DNA of 23,337 nucleotides from Oscillospiraceae bacterium (GCA_003520555.1 DOUO01000053.1:1-23337), one strand, 5' to 3'. Shown: positions 14,645 through 22,024, counted from the stretch's first letter. Numbers and translations: made by a program. The notes: generated by a model not told the origin, from the letters alone.

Positions 14645-15895
14645 CTATCTTCCGGCGGCAAGGGCATACGCCGTTCTGCCGCCGTCCATTGCCGTTGTGA
14701 CAAAATACCGGATGTCGTCCATGGCGTGGTCGTTTTCCTTGACCGGCGCGTCCTCGCGCCGCGCGCTGTCCCATTTGTACAGCGAAAACTCACGCCGCGC
14801 GTCAAGACAGTTTTCGCATATTTTTATGCTGCCGTCCTTAAGCGCCTGCGACACCTTGCGGATTCCGTTTACAACGCTGTTTTCGGCGGGCTTTACGGCA
14901 AAGCGTCCGCGCCGTTTGATAAGCTCGATGAAGCTTGCGGCCGAGGGGTCCGCTACAATCAGGCTTATCCTTCGCGCTCCGGCAAGAGAGCAAAGCGCGT
15001 TGTAATGCTCTTCGTCCGTGCGCTGAATTCCGGCAGCGCGCGAATCGTAATAATATTCGTCAAGCCTGTACCAAACGCCGTTTTGCCTGCCCCAAAGCCC
15101 TGCGGAGGTTGGATTTACCGTGCCGTAGTCGCACGAAATTATGAATCGGTCAAAGCTGCCGCCGGGGATTTTACAGTACATTTTTTCGTCTGCCATAAAC
15201 GGATAAACCGCGCCGTAAACCGCCACCCATTTGCCCAGCACAAAACGTTCGTAAAAAACGCCCGTGTAAAGCCGTTCGTACCTGCGGCGAATCTTGTCGC
15301 TTAACGAAGGGTTGTCGTCCATGGTAAAGTGCAGGTGAAGCGCGTTTTTGCCGCGCGGATTTTTTATCCATTCGTTGTAAAACCAGTGTTCGGGATGTTC
15401 GGGATTGCAGTTAAACCAAAACCGCGAGCCCGAAACCGAACAGCGCGCAAGCGCCTGTTCAACAAACGAACGCGGCATAAGCGCGACCTCGTCAAACAAC
15501 ACGCCCGAAAGCGTCATGCCCTGAATAAGCGACGCCGAGCCTTCGTCCTTGCCGCCGAAAAGATAATAGCGGTTTGTAACGCCGCGGTAGCCTACGGTAA
15601 GGATATTTCTGCTTACCCTGTCCTCACATTCAAAGCCGATGGATTTCAGCAGAGGAATGACCGGAGTAACCATGTTGCGCCTCAGCGAGCTTATTGTTTT
15701 TCCGCAAAGCGCGAAATCCGCGCCGCCAAAGGCGTAAAAACTCCAGATTATGTAGCTTAGGGACATGCAGAAGGTTTTTCCGCTGCGCACCGCGCCGTCG
15801 CAGACAATGGCGTCCCTGCAGTAATCCGCCGAGCTTTTGTGCCACCAGGTCATTACCCTGAGCTGCTTCGGCGAAAACCTTTTAAGACTGCTCAA
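14645..15895 (-). CDS. Terminase large subunit (PBSX-type)
   Basis: 416 residues, the DNA-packaging motor and nuclease. ATPase: Walker A GAVRSGKT (34-41), Walker B GVLFDE with D135 and E136. RNase-H-like nuclease: D256 (SCDYGTVNP), D316 (LIVADPS) and D393/D394 (NDHAMDDIRYF), so every catalytic residue I can check is kept. The length and motif wording match the Terminase_3 / XtmB group. TTG at 15895 overlaps the small-subunit gene by 14 bases. An intact motor and nuclease suggest the operon can package DNA, which argues against a simple tailocin; tailocin operons normally lack terminase and capsid genes (PBSX, which keeps them, packages host DNA). Confidence 0.93.
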   Translation of the reverse strand: MSSLKRFSPKQLRVMTWWHKSSADYCRDAIVCDGAVRSGKTFCMSLSYIIWSFYAFGGADFALCGKTISSLRRNMVTPVIPLLKSIGFECEDRVSRNILTVGYRGVTNRYYLFGGKDEGSASLIQGMTLSGVLFDEVALMPRSFVEQALARCSVSGSRFWFNCNPEHPEHWFYNEWIKNPRGKNALHLHFTMDDNPSLSDKIRRRYERLYTGVFYERFVLGKWVAVYGAVYPFMADEKMYCKIPGGSFDRFIISCDYGTVNPTSAGLWGRQNGVWYRLDEYYYDSRAAGIQRTDEEHYNALCSLAGARRISLIVADPSAASFIELIKRRGRFAVKPAENSVVNGIRKVSQALKDGSIKICENCLDARREFSLYKWDSARREDAPVKENDHAMDDIRYFVTTAMDGGRTAYALAAGR

Positions 15896-16358
15896 TGTCG
15901 CTCACTGCCTTTGCGCCCTGACCGATGGCGTCAAACAAATCCTTTACGCCGTCGCCGGACGATGATGTGTTTTCGAGCTTTTCAAGAGCCTTAAGCCTGT
16001 CGAAAAACTTGATTTCAATCATACCGTCCTTTGGTTTTTTGATTTCGGAAATCATAAACAAATCCATTTTTTCAAGCTGTTCGGCGCTTGGGTTTTCAAG
16101 GTAAAGCAGTGAAACCGCGTCCGAAATATTGCCGAACGCAAGCCGCTGATAACCGAGTGAAGCCAAGCTTGCGAAAACCTTTTCACGCTCCTTGGTGAGG
16201 CGCGAAATTTCCGCGAGCACCTCGGGATTTGTCATAAGCTTTTCGGCCGCCGCCGCGGAGTTTTTTTCATACCCCGCCCTTTTTGCCGAAAAAGCCGGGT
16301 CGCCCGTGCAAACGAAGCCCCGGCAAAATTCCTCCTGCCTGCCGGTAAGTTTTTTGAT
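15882..16358 (-). CDS. Terminase small subunit, probable AUC start
   Basis: About 158 residues. KKLTGRQEEFCRGFVCTGD followed by SAKRAGYEKNSAAAAEKLMTNPEV is the standard helix-turn-helix N-terminus of Terminase_2 / XtmA proteins, which choose the packaging site and stimulate the large subunit. The first conventional start is GTG at 16367-16365, but that GTG lies inside the GGAGGTG ribosome site. Family members start M-KKLT; at exactly that place the codon is ATC (16358-16356), eight bases after GGAGG. I therefore infer an AUC start. The in-frame TAA further upstream excludes a longer form. It is the first gene of the phage-derived operon. Confidence 0.85.
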   Translation of the reverse strand: MKKLTGRQEEFCRGFVCTGDPAFSAKRAGYEKNSAAAAEKLMTNPEVLAEISRLTKEREKVFASLASLGYQRLAFGNISDAVSLLYLENPSAEQLEKMDLFMISEIKKPKDGMIEIKFFDRLKALEKLENTSSSGDGVKDLFDAIGQGAKAVSDIEQS

Positions 16359-16437
16359 AAAATCCACCTCCGTTGAAAGGGAAAATTGCGCTTAATAAAG
16401 AGCTTAATACCCTTTCACTAATACCCTGAAAAACAGA

Positions 16438-16478
16438 AAAAATTGCATATAAATACGCAATTTTTCCTCGATTTTCAA
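16438..16478 (-). promoter_or_regulatory. Candidate promoter and operator of the phage-derived operon
   Basis: Minus strand: -35 TTGAAA (16478-16473), 17-base spacer, -10 TATTTA (16455-16450). An inverted repeat AAAAATTGC/GCAATTTTT (16438-16446 with 16457-16465, 10-base gap) straddles the -10 box, the layout of a repressor site. It could instead act as a weak AT-rich terminator. No repressor gene is in the window. Confidence 0.4.
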
Positions 16479-16543
16479 AAAATATTCTGTTTTTAAGCAA
16501 TATAATATAATTATTCACAATGATTTCATTATATACAACATAT

Positions 16544-16586
16544 AAAAAAGGCGGCTCAAATTACTCTGTCAGAGCTTTGAGCCGCC
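16544..16586 (-). terminator. Rho-independent terminator of the pullulanase gene
   Basis: Perfect 11-bp stem GGCGGCTCAAA/TTTGAGCCGCC (16550-16560 with 16576-16586), 15-base loop with an inner CTCTG/CAGAG pairing, then TTTTTT on the minus strand. It insulates the downstream phage-derived operon from pullulanase transcription. Confidence 0.9.
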
Positions 16587-16622
16587 AAGGGTTTAATTAT
16601 TCGGTTTTACAGGCAGGAATAT

Positions 16623-19600
16623 TTAGCCCCAGTTGCCTTCGAGGTCAGCGCCCCAGCCGGAGCCCCAACCTGTGATGGTATAGGTGCCGCCGGAAACCGT
16701 GGTAAGGTCTCCTGTCTGATTCCACTTGGAATCCCACGAAGGAGCTGCCGCGGTGGGATCCATTCTTACGAAGATAACATGTGACTTCAATCCGGTGAAG
16801 TAGATGTGAGCCGCGTCAGTGCTGTCAGCGGAAGCGGATACCCACTCTCCGTCGCCGTCGTCCCATGTCCACGCAAACCAGTTTGCCGCTCCGCCTTCCG
16901 TTTCGGGGAAGGTCGCGTTAAGAGTTACCACGTCCGCGGGAACGGGCTCGGTGTAGGGCTCGGTGTAGGGCTCGGTATACGGTTCCGTAACAGGTTCCGT
17001 TACAGGCTGCTGAGTAACAGGCTGAGTAACAGGCTGCTGTGTAACGGGTTGTGTAACGGGCTGTGTGGGTGAGCCGCCGCCCGAATACTTGCCTACGTTG
17101 CCTGTGTTGCTGTAGCTTGCAAGATACTTCTGAATAAGGGTTGCGTCCTTGATGTCAATAATGCCGTCGGCGTTGCAGTCACCGGCAACCTTTGCGACAG
17201 CGGAAAGACTGACTGTTTTCGCAATTACTCTCTGCAGGAGAGTTGCGTCCTTAATGCTGATTACGCCGTCAAGGTTAACGTCGCCGATAAGCACATTTGT
17301 TACAGGATCCGTGGGCTTTGTTACAGGCTGTGTGGGATTCGTGGGCTTGGTAACGGGCTGTGTGGGATCTGTAGGCTTGGTTACGGGCTGTGTAGGATCT
17401 GTAGGCTTGGTAACTGGCTGTGTGGGATCCGAACCGCCTTCGCCGTAAAGATATACTACATTGATAACGCCCGAGCCGCAGTTACCGTTGGCGTTTGCGG
17501 GATTAACCGCAACGGTTTTACCTGCCAGAGGCGAGGTTGTATAGGTGTCTGTGCTCTTTGCCTTATTCTTGGTCTGAGTAACGTCATCGGCAAGCTTCTG
17601 ACCTGTCGCGAGGTCAATGTGGCTTGTAACGATTGTGCAGTTGCTGGAAACAACCTGATTTTGAATCCATGCTTCGCCGCTTACGGGATAACCGGGCTGG
17701 TTTTCGCCGGGCTCCTGACCGACGCCGGTCTTGGGATGGAACATTACGTAAAGGCTGGGGCTGTTGATTGTTGTTTTAAGCCATCCTGAGCCTTCGTTTG
17801 TCATAACGGGTGAAGTATCCCACTTACCGGTGATTTCGCCGTTGTCATTATAACCGTAGCAGACAACGTTTGACCAGTTGTTAGAGTTATAATAGTGAAC
17901 TGTTGTAGTGGTGGTTGAGAGTGGTTTGTAAACAAAGGTAAGAGTTAAGTCGTTGCCTGAGAATACGCCTGCGCTCTTTGCGGGGAACTTGGAGGTATCA
18001 AGCTGATAACCCTGAATCGCGGGAGCGGTGTAGCCGTAGGTCTGACCTTGCTTATACTTTGTCTTTTCGGCTTCCTTAAGCGCCTTGCCGCTCTGGTCAA
18101 CGTAGTTAACGTTAATATAACCTGAGGGAACGCCGCTGTCGGCGTATGTGAAGGTTACGGTGTATTTGCCGTTTGCTTCAACAACACCTGTTGTTGCGCC
18201 TTCGGTCTTTGAAAGGTTGTAGTCAAAGAGGAGGGTTGTGTCGGGCAGAGCACGGAATGTGTTACCTGCTCTGTATTTTGATGTGCTTGTCTTAAGCACG
18301 TTGCCCTTTGTGTCAACGTGGTTAACTGTAAGAGAACCAAAGCTTTCGTTGAGCTTTAAGTTATTGAAGCTTGCGCTGTCAACCAAAACAGCTACGCTTC
18401 TTGCCGGAATAGTGTAGCTTGAACCGCTTACGGTGCCAAGCGACTTAACGCCCGCGGTGGTGTTGTTACCGACTATTGTCCAGTTGGAGCTGCCTAAGTT
18501 GATGGTGTAGGAAGAGCTTGCGTTGGCGTTAACCAGCACTGCCAGCTTGTTCCATTCGCCGGAGGTATTGTTTGTATAGGTGTAACCGATTACATATCCG
18601 AAAGAAGATGTAAAGCTGGGATTCTTGAAGCTTGCTCCCTTAAGCGGAGAATAGTTCTTCCTGATTTGGAGCATACCTTTATAGAAGTTAGCCAAACCGG
18701 AAAGGCTCTTGATACGGTTCCAGTCAATCTGGTTAACCTCGTCGCTTGCGTTATAGCTGTTATGATCGCCCTTCTTGGTACGTCCGAACTCCGAACCCGC
18801 CGTCATAAACGGTATACCCTGAGAGGTCATAATCAGCGCCATTGCTATTCGCACCTGGTTCTGCGTGGTAATGTTGGTGCCGGCATACGCGGTTGAGCCG
18901 CTTGCCTTGGTCAGCTGATCCCACAGTATGTAGTTATCGTGGCAGTCGCCGTAAACTACAGCCTGGGAAGGAGCTTTCGGACTTGCCGCCGAATAAACCT
19001 TACCCTGAACGCCGGAGGCAACGTCTGTTGACTTTGTTTCGTCACCCTGGAGATAACCCTTTTTGAAGGATGACATACCGGGGTCGTTATTACCTCTGAG
19101 CGCGTCGCGGAAACGGTCGCCGAACGCGCCTACGCGTGAATCAAGGCGTGAAAGTCCGGTGCCCTGATAGCTGTAGATGGAATCGGGGTTAAGGGTGGTG
19201 CCGCCTGTCCATGCCTCGCCGTACATCAGAATCTGTTTGCCTGATTTGCCCGAGGACATATTTGCGGTAACGCCGTCAAGAGCCGAACGGATGTTGTTCA
19301 TTGTGGTAACATCGTGCAAGCCCATAAGGTCAAAACGGAAACCGTCGATGTGATATTCTTCAGCCCAGTATTTACAGGAATCAATCATGTACTTTCTGTA
19401 CATCTTCTTGTCGGAAGCGGTTTCGTTGCCGCAGCCCGAACCGTTGCTGAATGCTGTAGAGGAGGTCTTTCTGAAATAGTAACCGGGAGCGGTCATTTCA
19501 AAGCAAGAGCCGCCGGTTGAATAGGTGTGGTTGTAAACAACGTCCATTACAACGGAAATGCCTCTGTCATGCAGAGCCTGAACCATTTGCTTGAACTCTT

Positions 19601-20450
19601 TAATTCTTACGTTGCCGTCAAAGGCGTTTGAAGAATAGCTGCCTTCGGGAACGTTGTAGTTAACGGGATCGTAACCCCAGTTACGGTTGCTTGATGAAGC
19701 GCCCTTTACCTCGTCAACGGAACCGAAGTCGTATGAAGGCATAATCTGAACGCAGTTGATGCCCGATTCAACAAGGTAGTCAACAGCTGTTGAAACAGCG
19801 CCCGCCTTGCCGCTTAGGGTTGTGCCGCCCTCGGCAAACGCAAGGTATTTACCCTTGTTGTCCTCGCTTACGCCGGAGGTAGAGGAAATTGAAAAGTCAC
19901 GAACGTGTACTTCCCAAACAACAGCTTCCTGAGCGCCGTTGAAAAGCACGTGCTTGTCGCTGCCCCAGCCGTCGGGGTCGGTTGAGTCAAGGTCTACTAC
20001 CATTGAACGCGCGCCGTTTGCGCCGGTAGCTTTTGAGTAAACGTCCTGTGTTTCATTTGTCTTGCCGTTAACGGTTACGATATAGGTGTAGTAAACATTT
20101 TTGTAGTCGCCTGTAAGAGTAAGTGACCAAACGCCTGTTGTGGTGTTTTTTGTCATATTGTGCTCGCCCAGGGAGCCTGCGCCTGCTTCACCGTCAGTAC
20201 CCGTTTTGTACAGCTTAACCTTTACCGACGTAGCGTCGGGAGACCAGGTTTTCCAAGTTGTGGAAGCCTTACTGTAGGTCGAGCCAAGGCCTGTTTCGTT
20301 ATACGCCGCGCTTGCCTGTGTTTCAAGGTAATTCTGGTTGTAATACGCGCCCGTAGCTTCGGGAGCGGTTGCCGCGTTTGCTGCGAAGGCGGCGGAACCG
20401 GTTACCATTAAAGCGGAAAGCAGCAGTGATAACGTCTTTTTGAATTTCAC
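16623..20450 (-). CDS. Secreted type I pullulanase with internal dockerin and starch-binding modules
   Basis: 1275 residues. Signal peptide (MKFKKTLSLLLSALMV, cleavage near 26), CBM48-like domain (about 60-160), GH13 catalytic domain with the pullulanase motif NWGYDP, DVVYNH, nucleophile D374 (GFRFDLMG), acid E412 (YGEAW) and D505 (DCHDN), a beta C-domain, two MucBP-like repeats (about 700-840), a CBM26-like module (847-935), a third MucBP-like repeat, a PTQPVTK linker, a dockerin (about 1050-1115) with two calcium loops (DVNLDGVISIKD, DCNADGIIDIKD), a second linker and a Trp-rich C-terminal module (1172-1275). It cleaves alpha-1,6 bonds of pullulan, amylopectin or their fragments outside the cell and probably docks to a cohesin scaffold (amylosome). 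GTG 20450 follows AGGAG by eight bases; GTG 20459 overlaps that site. Confidence 0.94.
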   Translation of the reverse strand: MKFKKTLSLLLSALMVTGSAAFAANAATAPEATGAYYNQNYLETQASAAYNETGLGSTYSKASTTWKTWSPDATSVKVKLYKTGTDGEAGAGSLGEHNMTKNTTTGVWSLTLTGDYKNVYYTYIVTVNGKTNETQDVYSKATGANGARSMVVDLDSTDPDGWGSDKHVLFNGAQEAVVWEVHVRDFSISSTSGVSEDNKGKYLAFAEGGTTLSGKAGAVSTAVDYLVESGINCVQIMPSYDFGSVDEVKGASSSNRNWGYDPVNYNVPEGSYSSNAFDGNVRIKEFKQMVQALHDRGISVVMDVVYNHTYSTGGSCFEMTAPGYYFRKTSSTAFSNGSGCGNETASDKKMYRKYMIDSCKYWAEEYHIDGFRFDLMGLHDVTTMNNIRSALDGVTANMSSGKSGKQILMYGEAWTGGTTLNPDSIYSYQGTGLSRLDSRVGAFGDRFRDALRGNNDPGMSSFKKGYLQGDETKSTDVASGVQGKVYSAASPKAPSQAVVYGDCHDNYILWDQLTKASGSTAYAGTNITTQNQVRIAMALIMTSQGIPFMTAGSEFGRTKKGDHNSYNASDEVNQIDWNRIKSLSGLANFYKGMLQIRKNYSPLKGASFKNPSFTSSFGYVIGYTYTNNTSGEWNKLAVLVNANASSSYTINLGSSNWTIVGNNTTAGVKSLGTVSGSSYTIPARSVAVLVDSASFNNLKLNESFGSLTVNHVDTKGNVLKTSTSKYRAGNTFRALPDTTLLFDYNLSKTEGATTGVVEANGKYTVTFTYADSGVPSGYINVNYVDQSGKALKEAEKTKYKQGQTYGYTAPAIQGYQLDTSKFPAKSAGVFSGNDLTLTFVYKPLSTTTTTVHYYNSNNWSNVVCYGYNDNGEITGKWDTSPVMTNEGSGWLKTTINSPSLYVMFHPKTGVGQEPGENQPGYPVSGEAWIQNQVVSSNCTIVTSHIDLATGQKLADDVTQTKNKAKSTDTYTTSPLAGKTVAVNPANANGNCGSGVINVVYLYGEGGSDPTQPVTKPTDPTQPVTKPTDPTQPVTKPTNPTQPVTKPTDPVTNVLIGDVNLDGVISIKDATLLQRVIAKTVSLSAVAKVAGDCNADGIIDIKDATLIQKYLASYSNTGNVGKYSGGGSPTQPVTQPVTQQPVTQPVTQQPVTEPVTEPYTEPYTEPYTEPVPADVVTLNATFPETEGGAANWFAWTWDDGDGEWVSASADSTDAAHIYFTGLKSHVIFVRMDPTAAAPSWDSKWNQTGDLTTVSGGTYTITGWGSGWGADLEGNWG
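16940..17072 (-). repeat. TEPY/QPVT linker repeats in pullulanase
   Basis: Short repeated units coding QPVTQ and TEPYTEPY between the dockerin and the C-terminal module; the 12-base TEPY unit occurs several times in a row. It is a flexible, probably glycosylated or extended linker. Confidence 0.7.
17311..17430 (-). repeat. Four 30-bp tandem repeats coding a PTDPTQPVTK linker
   Basis: Four adjacent 30-base units (17311, 17341, 17371, 17401), differing at a few, mostly synonymous, positions, each coding ten residues of a Pro/Thr linker before the dockerin. Copy number is likely to vary between strains. Confidence 0.85.
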
Positions 20451-20459
20451 ATTTATCAC

Positions 20460-20743
20460 TCCTAAAATCCCTGTTTTTCAGTCAGGGTAAAATTCCATAT
20501 AATTATCCAATATGGTTATATTTATTTTATCAAATCTGCAGATGTTTATATTTCTTATTCGGAAATATAATTTTCCGCTACATACAAATTTTGCTCTCCG
20601 TTTTTAGTTAATATGTATAAGTAAAAAAATCGGTTCAAGTCAAATCGCGGCGCAAGGCGGTTTGGCAGCGCCGTAAAATGTGTTATAAAAAGCAAAAATA
20701 AAAAGATTTCAAAGTTGTTTCGACATAATTACAAAATATTCAC
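20460..20743. other. AT-rich region upstream of pullulanase; no gene seen
   Basis: Contains an inverted repeat CCATAT/ATATGG (20495-20500 with 20510-20515) and a GGAAA/TTTCC pair near 20572-20587, either of which could bind a regulator of the pullulanase gene. Its promoter must lie here on the minus strand, but several weak AT-rich candidates exist and I cannot choose. A GC-rich imperfect hairpin lies near 20649-20672. Confidence 0.4.
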
Positions 20744-20772
20744 TTGACAATACAATATGATACAATTATTAT
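20744..20772 (+). promoter_or_regulatory. Strong sigma-A promoter of the DUF6514-like gene
   Basis: Perfect -35 TTGACA (20744-20749), 17-base spacer, -10 TATTAT (20767-20772), followed by a hairpin at the predicted transcript start and then the gene 47 bases further. Confidence 0.75.
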
Positions 20773-20775
20773 AGA

Positions 20776-20792
20776 TGTGAAATTTCTTCACA
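20776..20792 (+). promoter_or_regulatory. Inverted repeat at the transcription start
   Basis: TGTGAA-ATTTC-TTCACA: a perfect 6-bp stem with a 5-base loop starting four bases after the -10 box. It could be an operator or a 5'-end stabilising hairpin. Confidence 0.4.
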
Positions 20793-20818
20793 CATCAACA
20801 TTTACTGATGAGGATACT

Positions 20819-21034
20819 ATGACGGAGTATGTTATTACCGAGGAAAATGAACACGGAAGCGCGTGCTATGGGGTAAGCGCGCGGCAGGACAATAATGAAA
20901 TTATGACAATACCGGGAGTATTTGAAACAATAGGCGAAGCCGAAAGGGCTGTGGGGCTGCTGAACGGGCTGAGGGTTGATATTTGCCATTTTGAGGACGT
21001 TATAGAGGATTATCTGACAGATTTTAAGATATAA
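20819..21034 (+). CDS. Small protein resembling DUF6514, function unknown
   Basis: 71 residues. The pattern of an N-terminal strand pair (YVITEENEHGSACYGVSARQD), an IPGVFETIGEAERAVGLLN helix and a closing CHFEDVIEDYLTD helix matches small Clostridial proteins I know as DUF6514; no function is established. It has no signal peptide or membrane segment. ATG 20819 follows GAGGA by four bases. The open frame extends upstream to 20744, but that part contains the promoter and hairpin, so it is not coding. It may be co-transcribed with the radical SAM gene 65 bases downstream, although that gene has its own candidate promoter. Confidence 0.7.
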   Translation: MTEYVITEENEHGSACYGVSARQDNNEIMTIPGVFETIGEAERAVGLLNGLRVDICHFEDVIEDYLTDFKI

Positions 21035-21037
21035 GTG

Positions 21038-21066
21038 TTTTCAAATTCAGTCGGATATGTTATACT
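21038..21066 (+). promoter_or_regulatory. Candidate promoter of the radical SAM gene
   Basis: -35 TTTTCA (21038-21043), 17-base spacer, -10 TATACT (21061-21066), about 34 bases before the start codon. The -10 is good, the -35 partial. Confidence 0.4.
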
Positions 21067-21099
21067 TAAACCGCTGAATATATTTTTAACGGTGATAAA

Positions 21100-21966
21100 A
21101 TGATTTGTAATTTATGTCCGAGAAAATGCGGCGGTTTTCGCACCGAACACACGGGAAACGGCTTTTGCGGTTTAGGTACGCTGCCGGTGGTTGCAAGGGT
21201 TGCGCCGCATTTCGGCGAGGAACCGTGCATAAGCGGCACGCGCGGAAGCGGAACCGTGTTTTTTTCCGGCTGCACCTTAAAATGCGTTTTTTGCCAAAAC
21301 TACGAAATTTCCACCCTGAACAAAGGCACGACTCTGACGCCCGCGGAGCTTGCGGACTGCTACAAAATGCTTGAGGATGCCGGCTGTCACAACATCAATT
21401 TGGTGACCGCCGACCACTTTTTGCCGGCGGTGGTAAAAAGCATGGAAATTTACCGTCCTAAGCTTCCCGTTGTTTACAACTGCAGCGGTTATACCTCGCC
21501 TGCCGCGCTTAAAATGCTTGACGGCATTGTCGACGTCTACCTTCCCGACTTTAAATACAGCGACGACAGGCTTGCGGTCGAGCTTTCAAAAGCGCCCGAT
21601 TACGTCAACACCGCTTCGGCGGCAATTCAGGAAATGATTTTTCAGGTCGGGCTTCCCGAATATGACGATGACGGAATTATGCAGAAGGGCGTAATTGTGC
21701 GCCACCTGATTTTACCGGCGCACACGCGCAACAGTATCGGAGTTATTGATATTGTGCGGCGGCTGTACGGAAATCAGGTTATGTTCAGCCTGATGTGTCA
21801 GTATGTGCCGTGGGGCGAGGTCAGACACGACAAAAAGCTGGGCAGAAAAATTACCAAACGCGAATATGAAAAGGTTCGTCACGAGCTGTTTTTAAGCGGA
21901 CTTGACGGCTATACCCAAGACCTTTCCTCGGCTACCGAGGATTATATACCGGACTGGGATTTTTAA
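21100..21966 (+). CDS. PflX-type radical SAM protein (COG1313-like)
   Basis: 288 residues. The radical SAM [4Fe-4S] motif is C58-x3-C62-x2-C65 in FFSGCTLKCVFCQNYE, followed by NINLVTADHFLP, VVYNCSGYTSP, VDVYLPDFKYSD and GVIVRHLILPAH, all hallmarks of the PflX / COG1313 group. The N-terminus adds four cysteines (C3, C6, C10, C23) in CNLCPRKC...GFCG, kept in that group and possibly binding metal. Members are often labelled pyruvate formate-lyase activating enzyme homologues, but the substrate is unknown, and no pfl gene is nearby. ATG 21100 has GGTGA four bases upstream. A bidirectional terminator follows. Confidence 0.88.
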   Translation: MICNLCPRKCGGFRTEHTGNGFCGLGTLPVVARVAPHFGEEPCISGTRGSGTVFFSGCTLKCVFCQNYEISTLNKGTTLTPAELADCYKMLEDAGCHNINLVTADHFLPAVVKSMEIYRPKLPVVYNCSGYTSPAALKMLDGIVDVYLPDFKYSDDRLAVELSKAPDYVNTASAAIQEMIFQVGLPEYDDDGIMQKGVIVRHLILPAHTRNSIGVIDIVRRLYGNQVMFSLMCQYVPWGEVRHDKKLGRKITKREYEKVRHELFLSGLDGYTQDLSSATEDYIPDWDF

Positions 21967-22001
21967 AAAAGGCGGCGGCAGGATTTACCTGCCGCCGTTT
22001 T
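21965..22001. terminator. Bidirectional terminator
   Basis: Perfect 10-bp stem CGGCGGCAGG/CCTGCCGCCG (21973-21982 with 21988-21997), loop ATTTA. It is flanked by AAAAAA on the left (T-run for the minus strand) and TTTT on the right. It serves both the radical SAM gene and the convergent deaminase operon. Confidence 0.88.
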
Positions 22002-22024
22002 AAAATACTTACCCGGTATTAGTA

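Larger units (their letters stand above)
5917..16358 (-). mobile_element. Phage-derived head-and-baseplate operon, possibly domesticated
   Basis: A single minus-strand block of about 16 abutting or overlapping phage genes: packaging, capsid, connector, tube-like and baseplate functions in PBSX/Mu-like order. No integrase, excisionase, repressor, replication, holin, endolysin, fibre, sheath or tape-measure gene is present, and host genes lie directly on both sides (fba and pullulanase). The frames are intact, which argues for selection. It has one candidate promoter, at 16450-16478. Alternatives are a decayed prophage or a satellite that depends on a helper. Confidence 0.75.

Noticed and set aside
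5917..16358. Operon as a tailocin or extracellular contractile injection system
   Set aside because: It has terminase, portal and capsid genes and lacks a sheath and the AAA+ ATPase expected of injection systems.
5917..16358. Operon as an intact, inducible prophage
   Set aside because: Integrase, repressor, replication, lysis, fibre, sheath and tape-measure genes are all missing, and host genes abut both sides.
16267..16518. 83-codon minus-strand frame over the phage-operon promoter
   Set aside because: It covers the promoter and leader and overlaps the small terminase in a different frame; no ribosome site.
17311..17430. Regular 30-bp repeats as a CRISPR array
   Set aside because: There are no spacers between units and they encode an in-frame Pro/Thr linker inside the pullulanase.
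20649..20672. GC-rich hairpin upstream of the DUF6514-like gene as a terminator or riboswitch
   Set aside because: Only a short imperfect stem (GGCGC/GCGCC), with no T-run and no recognisable aptamer core.
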